Part shown: positions 44,717 through 54,214 of the stretch, piece by piece | How positions within the stretch are numbered: position 1 is the first letter of the stretch | Layout of the letters: each line of letters opens with the position of its first letter | NCBI RefSeq assembly: GCF_001517085.1 | Contig: NZ_LRAC01000013.1 | Span: forward strand, 1-64,000 | From: Paenibacillus sp. DMB5 | GTDB lineage: Bacteria > Bacillota > Bacilli > Paenibacillales > Paenibacillaceae | Direction: 5' to 3' | DNA: 64,000 nt | Made by a program: the position numbers and the translations under genes | Notes under the pieces: model-generated | Database searches by the model: none | Seen by the model: the letters and a program-made list of their open reading frames with translations, nothing else | What the model was told of the DNA's origin: nothing

Positions 44717-45004
44717 CTACTCCGGCAGATGCTCCTTGCAGAACTGTGCCAGCTCGGCTTCCTCTTCATCCTCCAGGTCGAACTCAAGCAGCCTGCCGGT
44801 GGTTGTCTCCAGCAGATCATAGGTGACCAGCACCGCTTCACCCGCTTCTGCCTTAACTACAGCACGTACAGATACCCCGTTCTCCTCGTACAGCTCATCT
44901 TCCTCCGGAATATCCAGATTAATCATGAACTCATACCGCTTGCCGCTCAGAATGCCGAACGGATCTCTAACATCCTCGACCGTATAACTTGTAAATGTCA
45001 GCAC
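44717..45004 (-). CDS. Small acidic protein downstream of rlmN (DUF6509-like)
   Basis: This 95-residue acidic protein opens MLTFTSYTVEDVRDPFGIL and ends with an acidic helix. I associate this opening with the DUF6509 family of Bacillales, whose role is unknown. It lies 17 bases after rlmN on the same strand, so it is co-transcribed. Confidence 0.7.
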   Translation of the reverse strand: MLTFTSYTVEDVRDPFGILSGKRYEFMINLDIPEEDELYEENGVSVRAVVKAEAGEAVLVTYDLLETTTGRLLEFDLEDEEEAELAQFCKEHLPE

Positions 45005-45021
45005 ACACGAACCTTCTTTCT

Positions 45022-46095
45022 TTAGATAGCTTCCTGGGTCTTCTTGATCTGTTTGCTGCGCAGCTGTCCGCAGGCCGCATCGATATCCACTCCATGCTCC
45101 AGCCTTGTGCTGACGCTGACTCCCTGCTTCTTCAGCGTGTCGAAGAAGGCACGAACAACTTCCCTGTCCGTCCGCTGGTACTGGCTGTGCTCATCGACCG
45201 GATTGTACGGAATCAGGTTGACATTAACCAGCTGCCGGCGGTGCTCGCCGATCAGCTCGGCCAGCTCAAGCGCATGCTCCTGCTGGTCATTGATATCCTT
45301 CAGCAGAATATATTCCAGCGTAATCCGCCGGTTCGTCTTCTCCAGATAGTAATCAATCGCCGGCATCAATTTCTCCAAAGGAATGGCGCGGTTAATCTTC
45401 ATGATCGAGGTCCGCAGCTCGTTATTCGGCGCATGCAGCGAGATGGCAAGATTCACCTGGGTGTTGGCATCAGCAAATTCTCTGATTTTGCCGGCCAGGC
45501 CGCTTGTCGATACGGTGATGCCCTTGCCGGCGATCGCAAGTCCCTTATGATCCTTAACGGTTGTCAGGAATTTCAGCAGGTTCGTGAAGTTATCGAACGG
45601 CTCACCGATCCCCATGACTACAACATGGCTGACCCGCTGGCCCAGGCCGGCCTGATCCAGATGCAGCTGGACCTTCATGATCTGCTCGACAATCTCTCCG
45701 CTCGACAGGTCACGGCTCTTTGCCAGCAGCCCGCTCGCGCAGAAGCTGCAGCCGATGTTGCAGCCGACCTGGGTGGTCACGCAGACGGACAGGCCGTATT
45801 TTTGCCGCATCAGTACGGTTTCAATCAAATTGCCATCATACAGGCGGAACAGGAACTTGACGGTACCGTCAGCGGACTCCTGCTTCACATGCTCCTCCAT
45901 CGTCTGAAATACAAAATGCTCGGACAGCAGCCGGACGCATTCCTTGTTGGCCTCTGTCATCTCTTCAAAATCAGTAACCCGTTTGCGGTACACATATTCC
46001 CAGACCTTGGCAGCGCGGGACTTCTTATGCCCGTGCTCCATCAGCCATGACGTCAACTCTTCTAAAGTTAATCCATAAATGGATTGTTTATTCAT
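45022..46095 (-). CDS. rlmN: 23S rRNA (adenine2503-C2)-methyltransferase RlmN family
   Basis: This 357-residue radical-SAM enzyme methylates A2503 of 23S rRNA, and RlmN also methylates some tRNAs. The cluster cysteines are C112, C116 and C119 (GCNIGCSFC), the SAM region GIGEPF is present and the mechanistic cysteine is at 342 (AACGQLR). The region is not the usual prkC/stp context of rlmN, so this could be a second, Cfr-like paralogue. It is followed by a small acidic protein. Confidence 0.88.
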   Translation of the reverse strand: MNKQSIYGLTLEELTSWLMEHGHKKSRAAKVWEYVYRKRVTDFEEMTEANKECVRLLSEHFVFQTMEEHVKQESADGTVKFLFRLYDGNLIETVLMRQKYGLSVCVTTQVGCNIGCSFCASGLLAKSRDLSSGEIVEQIMKVQLHLDQAGLGQRVSHVVVMGIGEPFDNFTNLLKFLTTVKDHKGLAIAGKGITVSTSGLAGKIREFADANTQVNLAISLHAPNNELRTSIMKINRAIPLEKLMPAIDYYLEKTNRRITLEYILLKDINDQQEHALELAELIGEHRRQLVNVNLIPYNPVDEHSQYQRTDREVVRAFFDTLKKQGVSVSTRLEHGVDIDAACGQLRSKQIKKTQEAI

Positions 46096-46301
46096 GGTAT
46101 ACCTCTTTTCAAAACATTAAAGTTAAATCTGTTCCAACTTTCTATTGTAGCTTTCACAGCCCAATATGCCAACAACAATATCTTCTCATTCTCTCAAATT
46201 TTACTTATTAAAACAAGAGCAATCCGCGCTCCGGCAGGCGTAATTGCAATATTACACAAAGCTTTCACAGGCATGCAGATGCAGCACGCGGCTATGCGTA
46301 T

Positions 46302-46343
46302 AAAAAAAGCAGCGCCTCTGCTTCTTCCGCAGGTTGCGCTGCT
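46302..46343 (-). terminator. Terminator of deacetylase operon
   Basis: The minus-strand stem AGCAGCGC / GCGCTGCT, with further inner pairing, is followed by TTTTTT. Confidence 0.8.
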
Positions 46344-46369
46344 TGTACAATTGATTATTAGGGGCAGGA

Positions 46370-47739
46370 TTATTCAAAGACAGCAAACTTCAGTCCCTGC
46401 CCTTTCAGATAGGCAATGATTTCGGGAAGCGCCTGCAGGGTTTTCTGCTTCTCGTGCAGCAGATAAATGCCGCCCGACGGCTCAGATTTCTTGAAGTAGT
46501 CAAGAATATCCTTCGGGCCTGACGCTTTCCAGTCCTCCGGGTCACGGTTCCAGAGCAGAATGTTTAACTGCTGTCTGTCCGCCACTTCAGCGAGCCCGCT
46601 GTTCACCGCTCCATAGGGCGGCCTGAAGATTGTCACCGGGGCGGCTGTAAGCTGCTCCAGCGACCGGCTTGCCCGTTCCAGGTTAATCCGGTTCTCCTCC
46701 GCCGAATTGGCTGTCATATCGCTGTGATCCCAGGAATGGCTCCCGACCGGCATGCCATGCTCATCGGCATAGCGGACCGCCCCGGGATTCCGGCTGGCAT
46801 TCACGCCGATGAACAGGAAATTGGCGGCAATCCCCTCCTTCACCAGAATATCTACCAGCTGCTCGGTGTAGGATGAAGGACCGTCATCAAAGGTGAGGGA
46901 TACGTAGCCCTCCGGCAGGCTATAGGTATAGCTGTCTCCGGAAAGCTCAATCGTCTCATAAAGAGCCCGGGGCTGCGCGGGCAGCCCGCTTGTACCGTAG
47001 CAGCCTGGGCCGTTCCGCCCGAAAGCGGGACCAGCCGTAACCCGTCGGGGCTGATTGCTTCAGGTGCCTCTGATACGTTATGTACGCGATCTTGGTCTGG
47101 ATCCGCAGCCGCAATGGCTGTACCTGCCGCCCTCTCCGTGTCCGCTGCTGATGCAGCTGATGAAGCCGTGTCTGCATTTGTATGATCCTGTCTGGCTTCA
47201 ACGCTGTTTGCAAACAGCCATGTCTCTCCCGTGCCCATACGCAGCAGGAGCAGAACCAGCAGAAAACCGAACATCAGGCCGCGCAGCAGCACAGTCCGTT
47301 TATATCTAGTCCCTGGCATTGCAGCCTGCTTATACTCTGATATTACAGGCATGGTGCGGGCATCCGCCGCAGCCTCCTGCCGATCCGCTTGCAGGGAGGG
47401 AGCATATTCCTGTTCCTTCAGCTCAAACAGCTGCCGCCCGTAGCTCTCTGAGCAGTTAAAGTACAGGGTTTCGCTGAAGTTGTCTCTTATCCTGATCAGA
47501 CTGCTGAAATATGTACGGCGGAAAGGATCCCATTTCATGTATAACGATAGCCGCACCTTATACCCGCTTAGGGGGCCGAGGGCAGCGATTTGCAGATATG
47601 TATGTTCATCAATGCTGAGTATATGTCTTCTGCAGCTGTTCCGGCAGGTTATTCTAAGCTCCAATTGACAGCTTCCGTCCCGGTTGCCAAGCGCCAGCAG
47701 TTCGGCCAACAGGCCGGTGTTATCATCATGTGCAGCCAT
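46370..47739 (-). pseudogene. Membrane-anchored polysaccharide deacetylase with frameshift
   Basis: The N-terminal part (about 250 codons from 47739) encodes a soluble domain, a membrane helix (LRGLMFGFLLVLLLLRMG) and a linker. Near 46966-46990 the frame changes. The NodB deacetylase domain then reads ETIELSGDSYTYSLPEG, SLTFDDGPSS, GSHSWDHSD and FRPPYG to the stop at 46370, with catalytic Asp and HxxxH intact. One base seems missing in a GC-rich, C/G-run stretch. Repaired, the protein would be about 456 residues. It lies 5 bases after the coiled-coil gene. Confidence 0.8.
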
Positions 47740-47744
47740 ACCCG

Positions 47745-48467
47745 TTATGTATCCCCGTATTCTTCATTACGCTCTGCGGCAGGACTGCCGGCACTGAAGG
47801 GAACAGTCATCCGGCTCGTAAAATCACTGATCATTCCGGCGAGGTAGGCTTTTTCCTGCCGGACTGTTTCGTATTTCTGCCGTAAATGCCCGTTTTCTGT
47901 TTCCAGCCGGCTAATCCGGTCCTCCAGCTCAATAATCCGCTTGTGCTTATCCACATGGGCTTCATGATGCTTCTGCATCAGCTTGGCGTACTTCTGCTGC
48001 TCCAGATCAATCGTGCTTTTGAGCTCATCGGCCTTAGCCGACATTGTGTCCTGAAGCTCGCGGTGATCCTCCAGCACCTGGTCCATTTTCAGATTCTTCT
48101 CGGACAGGCGCTGTTCCAGCTCCAGGATATCCTTCTCCCGGTCTTCAATAACCTTGTTCAGATTCCTCAGATCCTTGCCGAGCCGCTCAATATGGCTGTT
48201 AGAGTGGTTCAGGCGGTCCTGAAGCTCATAATTACTTGATTCGGCATGTGCCCTGGCCTGAATCATCTGTTCCACCGCAAAAATCAGATCCAGCGATTTC
48301 TTATCCAGCTGGGTTTTGCCTGCGGAGATCAGGCCGGCTGTGCTGTCATTGTGCCCGCTGCTGTCCGGCTCCCCTGCAGGTACTTCCTCCGCCTGCGGCA
48401 CCGGTGCTGCTCCGGGATTCAGCGTCCGTTCTGCCGCATCCTTTTTCCTAAAAAAAGAACCTGCCAT
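47745..48467 (-). CDS. Coiled-coil protein upstream of deacetylase
   Basis: This 240-residue protein has a Pro/Ala-rich N-terminus, then a long coiled coil (about 55-210) with heptads such as LEQRLSEKNLKMDQVLEDH, and a short tail. No signal peptide. Translation is probably coupled to the next gene (5-base gap). I do not recognise the family; a scaffold role next to a membrane-bound cell-wall enzyme is a reasonable guess. Confidence 0.7.
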   Translation of the reverse strand: MAGSFFRKKDAAERTLNPGAAPVPQAEEVPAGEPDSSGHNDSTAGLISAGKTQLDKKSLDLIFAVEQMIQARAHAESSNYELQDRLNHSNSHIERLGKDLRNLNKVIEDREKDILELEQRLSEKNLKMDQVLEDHRELQDTMSAKADELKSTIDLEQQKYAKLMQKHHEAHVDKHKRIIELEDRISRLETENGHLRQKYETVRQEKAYLAGMISDFTSRMTVPFSAGSPAAERNEEYGDT

Positions 48468-48652
48468 CTATCCATCACCTCGAGATAAAATGTCAAAAAA
48501 TGTCGAGCATTTACGAGATTATTATAGATGATTTACCTGGTCCGGAAGTGAGCCGAATTGTCTAACTTTCCGTCGTATATCCAAAGGACCATTTTACTGC
48601 GAAAGGGATAATTACCCAAGCCTTTAGACCGACAACCGGCTGCCGGCACAGC

Positions 48653-48680
48653 AAAAAGCGCAGCCCGAAAGGACTACGCT
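48653..48680 (-). terminator. Terminator of GIY-YIG gene
   Basis: The minus-strand stem GCGTAGTCC / GGGCTGCGC with loop TTTC is followed by TTTTTG. Confidence 0.8.
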
Positions 48681-48698
48681 CATCTGCACCAGGGCAGT

Positions 48699-49055
48699 TT
48701 ATTTATAGAGTACCTTTTCTACATTGTATTTTGCTCTGAGCTTGTTCACAATGTAGGTTTCGTATATTTCCCGGTCCACCGGATCTTCAACGACGCAGAC
48801 CTCAATCTTGGTCACTTCATCCCGGTGAGGCTTCATTACAGAGACGTTGTCCTCGAAGTGCTTTTTGATCCGCGGTCTAAGCTTTCTGGCTTTGCCTACG
48901 AACAGCAGCTCGTCCTTATCGTTATAGAACATAAAGATGCCGCCCGCCTCCCGCGTAAACAGGTGAAAGTCGGTAAATCCGTAAATATGGCTCAGCACCG
49001 GGTTCTCTTGCTTGGTGATCGTAACATCCGGCGCAGGAATCGTAATATTAATCAT
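48699..49055 (-). CDS. Small GIY-YIG domain protein
   Basis: This 118-residue protein has one GIY-YIG-like domain. The motif is GGIFMFYNDKDELLFVGKARKLRPRI spread over residues about 38-63, with FMF and LFVG in place of GIY and YIG; the Arg and Glu positions (KLRPRI; DREIYE) are kept. Related to the nuclease half of UvrC and often annotated as nucleotide excision repair endonuclease. It has no partner gene nearby. Confidence 0.83.
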   Translation of the reverse strand: MINITIPAPDVTITKQENPVLSHIYGFTDFHLFTREAGGIFMFYNDKDELLFVGKARKLRPRIKKHFEDNVSVMKPHRDEVTKIEVCVVEDPVDREIYETYIVNKLRAKYNVEKVLYK

Positions 49056-49119
49056 TCGTGCTCACTTCCCTTTTTTTACTGGACTAAGCTTACATAGTAT
49101 CACAGATCAAACGGCCTGA

Positions 49120-50331
49120 CTATTGATGAAAAGGGCATTTCAGCTCCTGGGCAGGCATTGCAGATGCCTCTTGTCCTGCCGGTTCCTCACAGTCCGGATT
49201 ACTGTCCCGTCCGGCATAAGCCGGCTTCTGATATATCAGGCGCGGACTGAGGTTAAGCTCCCTCAGCTTGTTGTCTTCCCAGATTGGTGTCGAAGAAGGT
49301 GACATCGGCGGGATCAGCCAGTGCCATTTGCCGGACACCTCCCGGCCCTTCTGCCTCTCCTGCTCCTGAAAACGGACGAACTGGTCAGCGGCCGTATGAT
49401 GATCCACAATGCTGACTCCCGCCTGCTTGAAGGAATACAGTACAGCGCGGTTCAGCTCCAGCAGCGCCCGGTCCTTCCACAGGGAGGTATTCGTCGAACG
49501 GTCCAGGCCCAGCAGGTCGGCTACCGCCCCCAGCCGGTTATACCGCCCGGCATCCCCCAGATTGCGCGAGCCGATCTCCGTCTCCATATACCATCCGTTA
49601 AAGGGGGCTGCCGGATAGCGGATCCCGCCTATCTCCAGCAGCATGTCGGACACCACCGGAACAGCGTACCAGCGCAGCCCCAGCTCGCCGAAGCGTTCAA
49701 TCTCCGGATGGCTGAGCGGAACCTCCTGCACCAGCGCATCGGGTATGGTGAACCAGCGCGGCGGCTCTTCCCCGATGCTGATGACCAGCGGCAGCACGTC
49801 GAAGTCGCCGCCGCTGCCCTGCCAGCCGAGCCTCCGGCAGACTGCCGTAAAGGCATCCGAGGCCGGGTCGCCGCGGCGGGGCTGCCCGTCTGCTGCCGGG
49901 TATCCGGCATAGCGGATCAGCTGGTGGTTCCAGATCCGGATGGCCTTGCCCGGCTCCCTACCGCTGCGGAACACGGTCATTACCGGACGGATACGGCCGC
50001 CGTTGCCTGCCCGCTCCAGATGCCTAAGCAGCGCTTCCGCCACTTGAGAGGCGGTCTTAGCCTCGCGGGCATCGTTAACCTCCAGCGTATGCCAGAATAA
50101 GCGGCCAATACAGCGGCTGTTGTGCCGCCAGGCCATTCTGGCACCGTGCGTGAGCTCTTCCGCTGTATGATGATAGGTTCCCGTCTGTCTGATTTCTTTA
50201 TGTACTGCCTCTATGCGTCCGTTCAGCTCAGCGGATGATTTCTCTAATTCACTGTAACACTGCCGGAGGAACGACGCGGCCTGTTCAATTCGTTCTTCCA
50301 TGCTTGTGGTTTCGCGGGTCTGCATTTCCAT
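49120..50331 (-). CDS. nos: Nitric oxide synthase oxygenase
   Basis: This 403-residue protein is a bacterial NOS oxygenase that makes NO from arginine with flavodoxin or other cellular reductases. The haem-thiolate Cys74 is in WRHNSRCIGR, the substrate Glu in the FNGWYMETEIGSR region, and KWHWLIPP plus SPSSTPIW complete the pterin/haem pocket. It is about 40 residues longer than B. subtilis NOS at the C-terminus, ending in a Cys/Pro-rich tail. No reductase domain or gene is adjacent. AGAGG precedes the ATG. Confidence 0.95.
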   Translation of the reverse strand: MEMQTRETTSMEERIEQAASFLRQCYSELEKSSAELNGRIEAVHKEIRQTGTYHHTAEELTHGARMAWRHNSRCIGRLFWHTLEVNDAREAKTASQVAEALLRHLERAGNGGRIRPVMTVFRSGREPGKAIRIWNHQLIRYAGYPAADGQPRRGDPASDAFTAVCRRLGWQGSGGDFDVLPLVISIGEEPPRWFTIPDALVQEVPLSHPEIERFGELGLRWYAVPVVSDMLLEIGGIRYPAAPFNGWYMETEIGSRNLGDAGRYNRLGAVADLLGLDRSTNTSLWKDRALLELNRAVLYSFKQAGVSIVDHHTAADQFVRFQEQERQKGREVSGKWHWLIPPMSPSSTPIWEDNKLRELNLSPRLIYQKPAYAGRDSNPDCEEPAGQEASAMPAQELKCPFHQ

Positions 50332-50430
50332 ATGGTCCTCTTCCTACGTATAGTGTAAATCATCCGGGAATCGTATATTATTATTGAACAGTTAATTACT
50401 GGATATAAGTGATATAAGAGGAGCTGCAAT

Positions 50431-50700
50431 ATGCCTGGAATTAAAATCAATCGTCAAGGTGAAAACCTCATCATCCGCTGGCAGTTAACAAAAATTGAAA
50501 TTCCGGTTACGGAAGTAACAGGAGTAACGCTGGATGACACTTATGGAGGCACAGACAAGGAAGCCATCCGTATCGGCACACCTTATGGAACCACCGGCAG
50601 GATTGTTATCCGGACAAAACAACGGTCTTATCTATTATTCACCTCTAATGCAGACGTTATCAAGGAAAAGACAGAGCATCTGTTGAAAATGGAAAGCTGA
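50431..50700 (+). CDS. SunI/YnzG-like PH-fold protein
   Basis: This 89-residue protein closely resembles B. subtilis YnzG and the sublancin immunity protein SunI: IRWQLTKIEIP, LDDTYGG and EAIRIGTPYGTTGRIVI. SunI has an N-terminal membrane anchor, while this one appears soluble, so immunity is not implied. AGGAG is placed before the ATG. No bacteriocin gene is visible nearby. Confidence 0.85.
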   Translation: MPGIKINRQGENLIIRWQLTKIEIPVTEVTGVTLDDTYGGTDKEAIRIGTPYGTTGRIVIRTKQRSYLLFTSNADVIKEKTEHLLKMES

Positions 50701-50735
50701 CAGTTATCAAAATCCATAGTGATGGAGGCAAAAAA

Positions 50736-51056
50736 ATGAGCAAATTCGGTATGTATGCCAAGTTTACCGCCAAGCCTGGTGAACGTGATGCACTCGCGGC
50801 CATTTTGCTGGAAAGTGCTGCAGCGGCTGAAGCGGTGGCAGAATGTGAGCTGTACATCATCAATCATGCTGAGACAGAGCCTGATGTTCTCTGGGTAACA
50901 GAGGTCTGGAGCAGCGAGGAGGCCCATGCAGCCTCGCTTGCCCTTGAAGCTACAAGAGCTGCAATCGGGCGGGCGATGCCGCTGATTGCAGGTGTGGAGT
51001 CAACAAAAATCCGGCCGGTCGGCGGAAAAGGGCTGAACTTCAGCAATGGCATTTAG
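50736..51056 (+). CDS. Antibiotic-biosynthesis-monooxygenase-domain protein (YgiN-like)
   Basis: This 106-residue ABM-fold ferredoxin-like protein has FTAKPGERDALAAILLE and LWVTEVWSSEEAHAAS, typical of quinol monooxygenases such as YgiN. It is possibly co-transcribed with the SunI-like gene 35 bases upstream. GGAGGC sits before the ATG. The substrate is unknown. Confidence 0.88.
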   Translation: MSKFGMYAKFTAKPGERDALAAILLESAAAAEAVAECELYIINHAETEPDVLWVTEVWSSEEAHAASLALEATRAAIGRAMPLIAGVESTKIRPVGGKGLNFSNGI

Positions 51057-51114
51057 ACCGTTATAGTCTATAGCGGAGCCTATTCATTCCTGCGTCCAGC
51101 TGACTAATACGCAG

Positions 51115-51148
51115 GCTGCCCCCTGCATCAGAGGCCGCAGGGGGCAGC
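51115..51148. terminator. Strong hairpin between convergent genes
   Basis: The stem GCTGCCCCCTGC / GCAGGGGGCAGC with a 10-nt loop is perfect, but neither side has a clear T-run. It probably still ends transcription from both sides. Confidence 0.5.
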
Positions 51149-51153
51149 ATTAA

Positions 51154-51996
51154 CTACTCCCCATCCAATTCGGCCAGCCGGGCCATAATTCTCCGCTTGC
51201 GGTAGAGCATCTGCGCCGCCTCCGCCACATCCTCAAGCGCCTTGCGGTTGGTATACGCTCCGAAGAACATTCCCGCCACCGGAACCGTCTGCAGCAGCTT
51301 CTTCCAGCCCCAGTTATCGCGGTATACGGTGATGACTTCCTTCCAGCCCTGGATTTTGGAGACAGCGGCATTAGCGCCGGCTGTAATATCGCCGCTGCCG
51401 CCGGCCTGCAGATTCAGCTCCTGAAGTATTGTCCGCTTGCCGACCACATCGGAGGAGGCGAACTGCATCACTTTTACCGTGAAGATCCGCTCCGTCTTAT
51501 CTGTAGGATCATAACCGTAGCACAGGCAGATCTCCTGAATCACCTTCAGCGACAGCCCCAGAATGGCCGGAATATCCGCAGCCAGCGTAAATACACCGCC
51601 GAAGCCCGTTGTCGCGCCCTGCACGGTGGCGACGTTCCGGCTGCTTCCGCTAAGCTTCTCCGCAGCGGCATCCATAACCGCCAGAGGATAGGGCCCATGC
51701 TCCGGAGCCCCAGCAGCTTTGCCTGCAGCCTCAACAAGCTGTCCTACCTTGCGTCCGGCTACCAGATAATTGCCGCCGTTCTGAATATAGCTGCCCAGCT
51801 CGTCCAGCAGCTTGCCTATTTTTTCATGAATGACCTTTGGGGTGACCTTGTCGAGCAGCTTGAACGGGAGACGGGTAATCCGGTCCCAGATCATCAGCTT
51901 ATTCTGTTCCTTTTCCCACGCAGCAATCGCGGAAAGTGCGCTGAGCAGTTCCTCCCGCGTCTCCAATGATTCAGCCTTCCCTGTGTTGTCCGGCAT
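51154..51996 (-). CDS. EcsC family protein
   Basis: This 280-residue protein matches the EcsC family (AWEKEQNKLMIWDRITRLP, then FTLAADIPAILGLSLKVIQEIC and VAGMFFGAYTNRKAL). In B. subtilis, ecsC follows the ecsAB ABC transporter genes; here it is alone. Hydrophobic helices in the middle suggest membrane association. GGAGGC precedes the ATG. Biochemical role unknown. Confidence 0.87.
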   Translation of the reverse strand: MPDNTGKAESLETREELLSALSAIAAWEKEQNKLMIWDRITRLPFKLLDKVTPKVIHEKIGKLLDELGSYIQNGGNYLVAGRKVGQLVEAAGKAAGAPEHGPYPLAVMDAAAEKLSGSSRNVATVQGATTGFGGVFTLAADIPAILGLSLKVIQEICLCYGYDPTDKTERIFTVKVMQFASSDVVGKRTILQELNLQAGGSGDITAGANAAVSKIQGWKEVITVYRDNWGWKKLLQTVPVAGMFFGAYTNRKALEDVAEAAQMLYRKRRIMARLAELDGE

Positions 51997-52167
51997 TCAA
52001 TCGCCTCCATATAGTTAAATATCAGCCCGGCTCTGCAGGCTGCGCTGTTTCTGAAGTTCTACGCTGGCCTGTAAAGGGCGGTTTCATCATCTCTAAGAGA
52101 ATTAACCTCAAATCGCATACTTGAATGCCGGGATGCCGGATATTCTGCCTCCCTGTTCCCGCTACAG

Positions 52168-52200
52168 AAAAAAAGCATTCCCGGACAATGCCGGAAATGC
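52168..52200 (-). terminator. Terminator of 52226-52510 gene
   Basis: The minus-strand stem GCATTTCCGG / CCGGGAATGC is followed by seven T residues. Confidence 0.88.
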
Positions 52201-52225
52201 CGGAGATACTCTGCACCGCGATAGC

Positions 52226-52510
52226 CTAGTCCTCAAATCCGCCCAGCTGCTGCTTCAGGCCGGCCAGCCGTTCCTGTTCATCGGCAAGCCGCTCTTCTAC
52301 CAGCTCTACGCCATGGCCGTCCACCGAGCCTTCCGGTGCATGACTGACGGCTTCCTCTGCATGTGCCAGGCTGTTCTCCGCCTGGGCAATCGTCTGCTCA
52401 TCAGGATGGCTTAATGCCTGTGAGACGGCATTATGCAGCTTAGTGACCGAATCATGGGCCTGATCCACGGTGCTGTTGGTCCGCAGGCTGGATTCGTAAT
52501 GTGGTTTCAT
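52226..52510 (-). CDS. Small helical hypothetical protein
   Basis: This 94-residue acidic protein is almost entirely helical, with a C-terminal coiled coil (ELVEERLADEQERLAGLKQQ). The ATG at 52510 is 8 bases after GGGGGAG; an upstream in-frame start is less likely. No family recognised. It has its own terminator. Confidence 0.72.
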   Translation of the reverse strand: MKPHYESSLRTNSTVDQAHDSVTKLHNAVSQALSHPDEQTIAQAENSLAHAEEAVSHAPEGSVDGHGVELVEERLADEQERLAGLKQQLGGFED

Positions 52511-52639
52511 GCTGGATACTCCCCCTTTTCTCACACACTGTCTTTCTTCTTTAGGATGGATAGGGGGAGGCGTTCTTATGCACCTGCCTGCCGGGCAGGG
52601 CGGCCTAGACTCGGTTGATTGCCTGCTGCGCCGTGCAGC

Positions 52640-54052
52640 CTAAATTAGAAAGATGGCGGTGACCGTCATTGCCGCCAGCCCCAGCAGGACCGGCTTCAGA
52701 TTGCGCCGGGCCAGCTCGAACGGGCTGACGCCGCAGATGGCGGCAGCGGGAATGAGCGCCCACGGGATCAGGGTGCCGCCGCCGACCCAGATGGCGGCCA
52801 CCTGCCCAAGGGCGGTCAGCGTTGCGGCGCCGGAGTGGATCGCCGCCGCGAACATCTGGGCAATCGAGCCGGCCAGCGAGATGCCGGAGAAGCCGGAGCC
52901 GTCGAGACCGGTGATCGCGCCGATCACCGTCAGCGTTACGGCTCCTACTGCGCCGTTAAGCGGCACATGCTCCGCCAGGGCAACGCCGAGGTCGTTGACG
53001 ATGCCGTGCGAGCCGTCCGGCAGCGCATTGCCGTACAGTGCGGTAAAAGCAGAGTCGCCGAGATAGAAGAAGGCGGCGATCGGGATAACCGGGCCAAACA
53101 CCTTGAAGCCGAAGACGAAGCCTTCGATCAGGTAGCTGGTCGTCTTCTCCAGCCCCTGATTGCGGTGTGCCAGCAGCGTCGTCACGATCAGAATAAGCAC
53201 GGCTGTGCCGCCGACAAGGGCTGTCGCATCCCCTCCCTGCAGGTTCAGGACGAACATGCAGATGACATCCAGCAGGAACAGCAGCGGGATGGCGATGGCC
53301 AGCCCTTTGCGCAGCCCTGCACTCATATAGACCGGCGCTGCCCCATCCGCTCCGGATGCCGCGAGGTCTGCCGGCACTTTTCCCGTAACCAGCCCGTCTC
53401 TCCATGTTCCGTTCTTTTGGTCCCGGCGCATCATCCAGAAGGCTGTAACCGTAGTTACAAACCCCATAACAATAACCAGCGGTACGCTGGCCTGCATCAC
53501 GCTGGAGACCGGAAGGCCGGCGGCATCCGCAGTCAGCTTGGGCGCACCCTGAATAATGTAATCGCCGGACAAGGCAATGCCATGGCCGAACAGGTTCATC
53601 GCCATCGCCGCACCGAGAGCCGGCAGGCCAACCCTTACAGCCACCGGCAGCAGCACAGCACCGACCAGCGCAACTGCCGGTGAAGGCCAGAAGAAGAACG
53701 AGGTTACCATCATAATCAGCCCGATCCCCCAGTAAGCCATTGCCGGCGTCCGCAGGAAACGGGTTAGCGGAGCGACCATCATTTCATTAATGCCTGTAAT
53801 GATCAGAATCCTGCTCATTGCCACAATAATGGAGATAATCATAATGGTCCCCATCAGTTCCTTGGTCGCATAAATGAATGAATTAAATATTCCGGATACG
53901 GAACCTGTGACAGTCGTTGTAGCCAGCAGTCCCAAGGCAAAGATTCCGGCCACACAGATCATCGTCGTGTCACGCCGCCGGATCAGCAGCGCCAGAATGA
54001 ACACGATAAAGACCAGATATACATAGTGGATTGCACTTAAATGGATACCCAT
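52640..54052 (-). CDS. Polytopic permease, ion-transporter-superfamily-like
   Basis: This 470-residue protein has about 12 helices with a cytoplasmic loop around 210-245. Internal symmetry and helix-breaking SPAVALVGAVLLPVAV and GSGFSGISLAGS hairpins are reminiscent of the IT superfamily (GntP, CitM, DctM). I cannot assign a substrate. No obvious partner; the upstream methyltransferase gene has a separate terminator. Confidence 0.7.
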   Translation of the reverse strand: MGIHLSAIHYVYLVFIVFILALLIRRRDTTMICVAGIFALGLLATTTVTGSVSGIFNSFIYATKELMGTIMIISIIVAMSRILIITGINEMMVAPLTRFLRTPAMAYWGIGLIMMVTSFFFWPSPAVALVGAVLLPVAVRVGLPALGAAMAMNLFGHGIALSGDYIIQGAPKLTADAAGLPVSSVMQASVPLVIVMGFVTTVTAFWMMRRDQKNGTWRDGLVTGKVPADLAASGADGAAPVYMSAGLRKGLAIAIPLLFLLDVICMFVLNLQGGDATALVGGTAVLILIVTTLLAHRNQGLEKTTSYLIEGFVFGFKVFGPVIPIAAFFYLGDSAFTALYGNALPDGSHGIVNDLGVALAEHVPLNGAVGAVTLTVIGAITGLDGSGFSGISLAGSIAQMFAAAIHSGAATLTALGQVAAIWVGGGTLIPWALIPAAAICGVSPFELARRNLKPVLLGLAAMTVTAIFLI

Positions 54053-54175
54053 CGAGAAGCGCGCCCCCTTTCCTCTATAGCAGAATGGTGCTATATGCTA
54101 TGCAGAAGACCGGGCGTATGTTCGCAGGTTCCGGGCTGAAGCGACAATATTCGCCGGTCCTGTAGAGAGGACATC

Positions 54176-54204
54176 AAAAAGACCGCCCCGGAGCCGGAGC
54201 GGCC
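54176..54204 (-). terminator. Terminator of methyltransferase gene
   Basis: The minus-strand GC-rich stem GGCCGCTCCGG / CCGGGGCGGTC is followed by TTTTTG. Confidence 0.88.
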
Positions 54205-54214
54205 TGAATCTTGC

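Noticed and set aside
48481..48650. Structured RNA in the gap before the GIY-YIG terminator
   Set aside because: Only scattered short complementarities were found; nothing exceeds chance apart from the terminator at 48653-48680.
50431..50700. Sublancin-type immunity gene
   Set aside because: It resembles SunI, but also the housekeeping YnzG. No bacteriocin precursor or transporter is nearby and the membrane anchor is missing.
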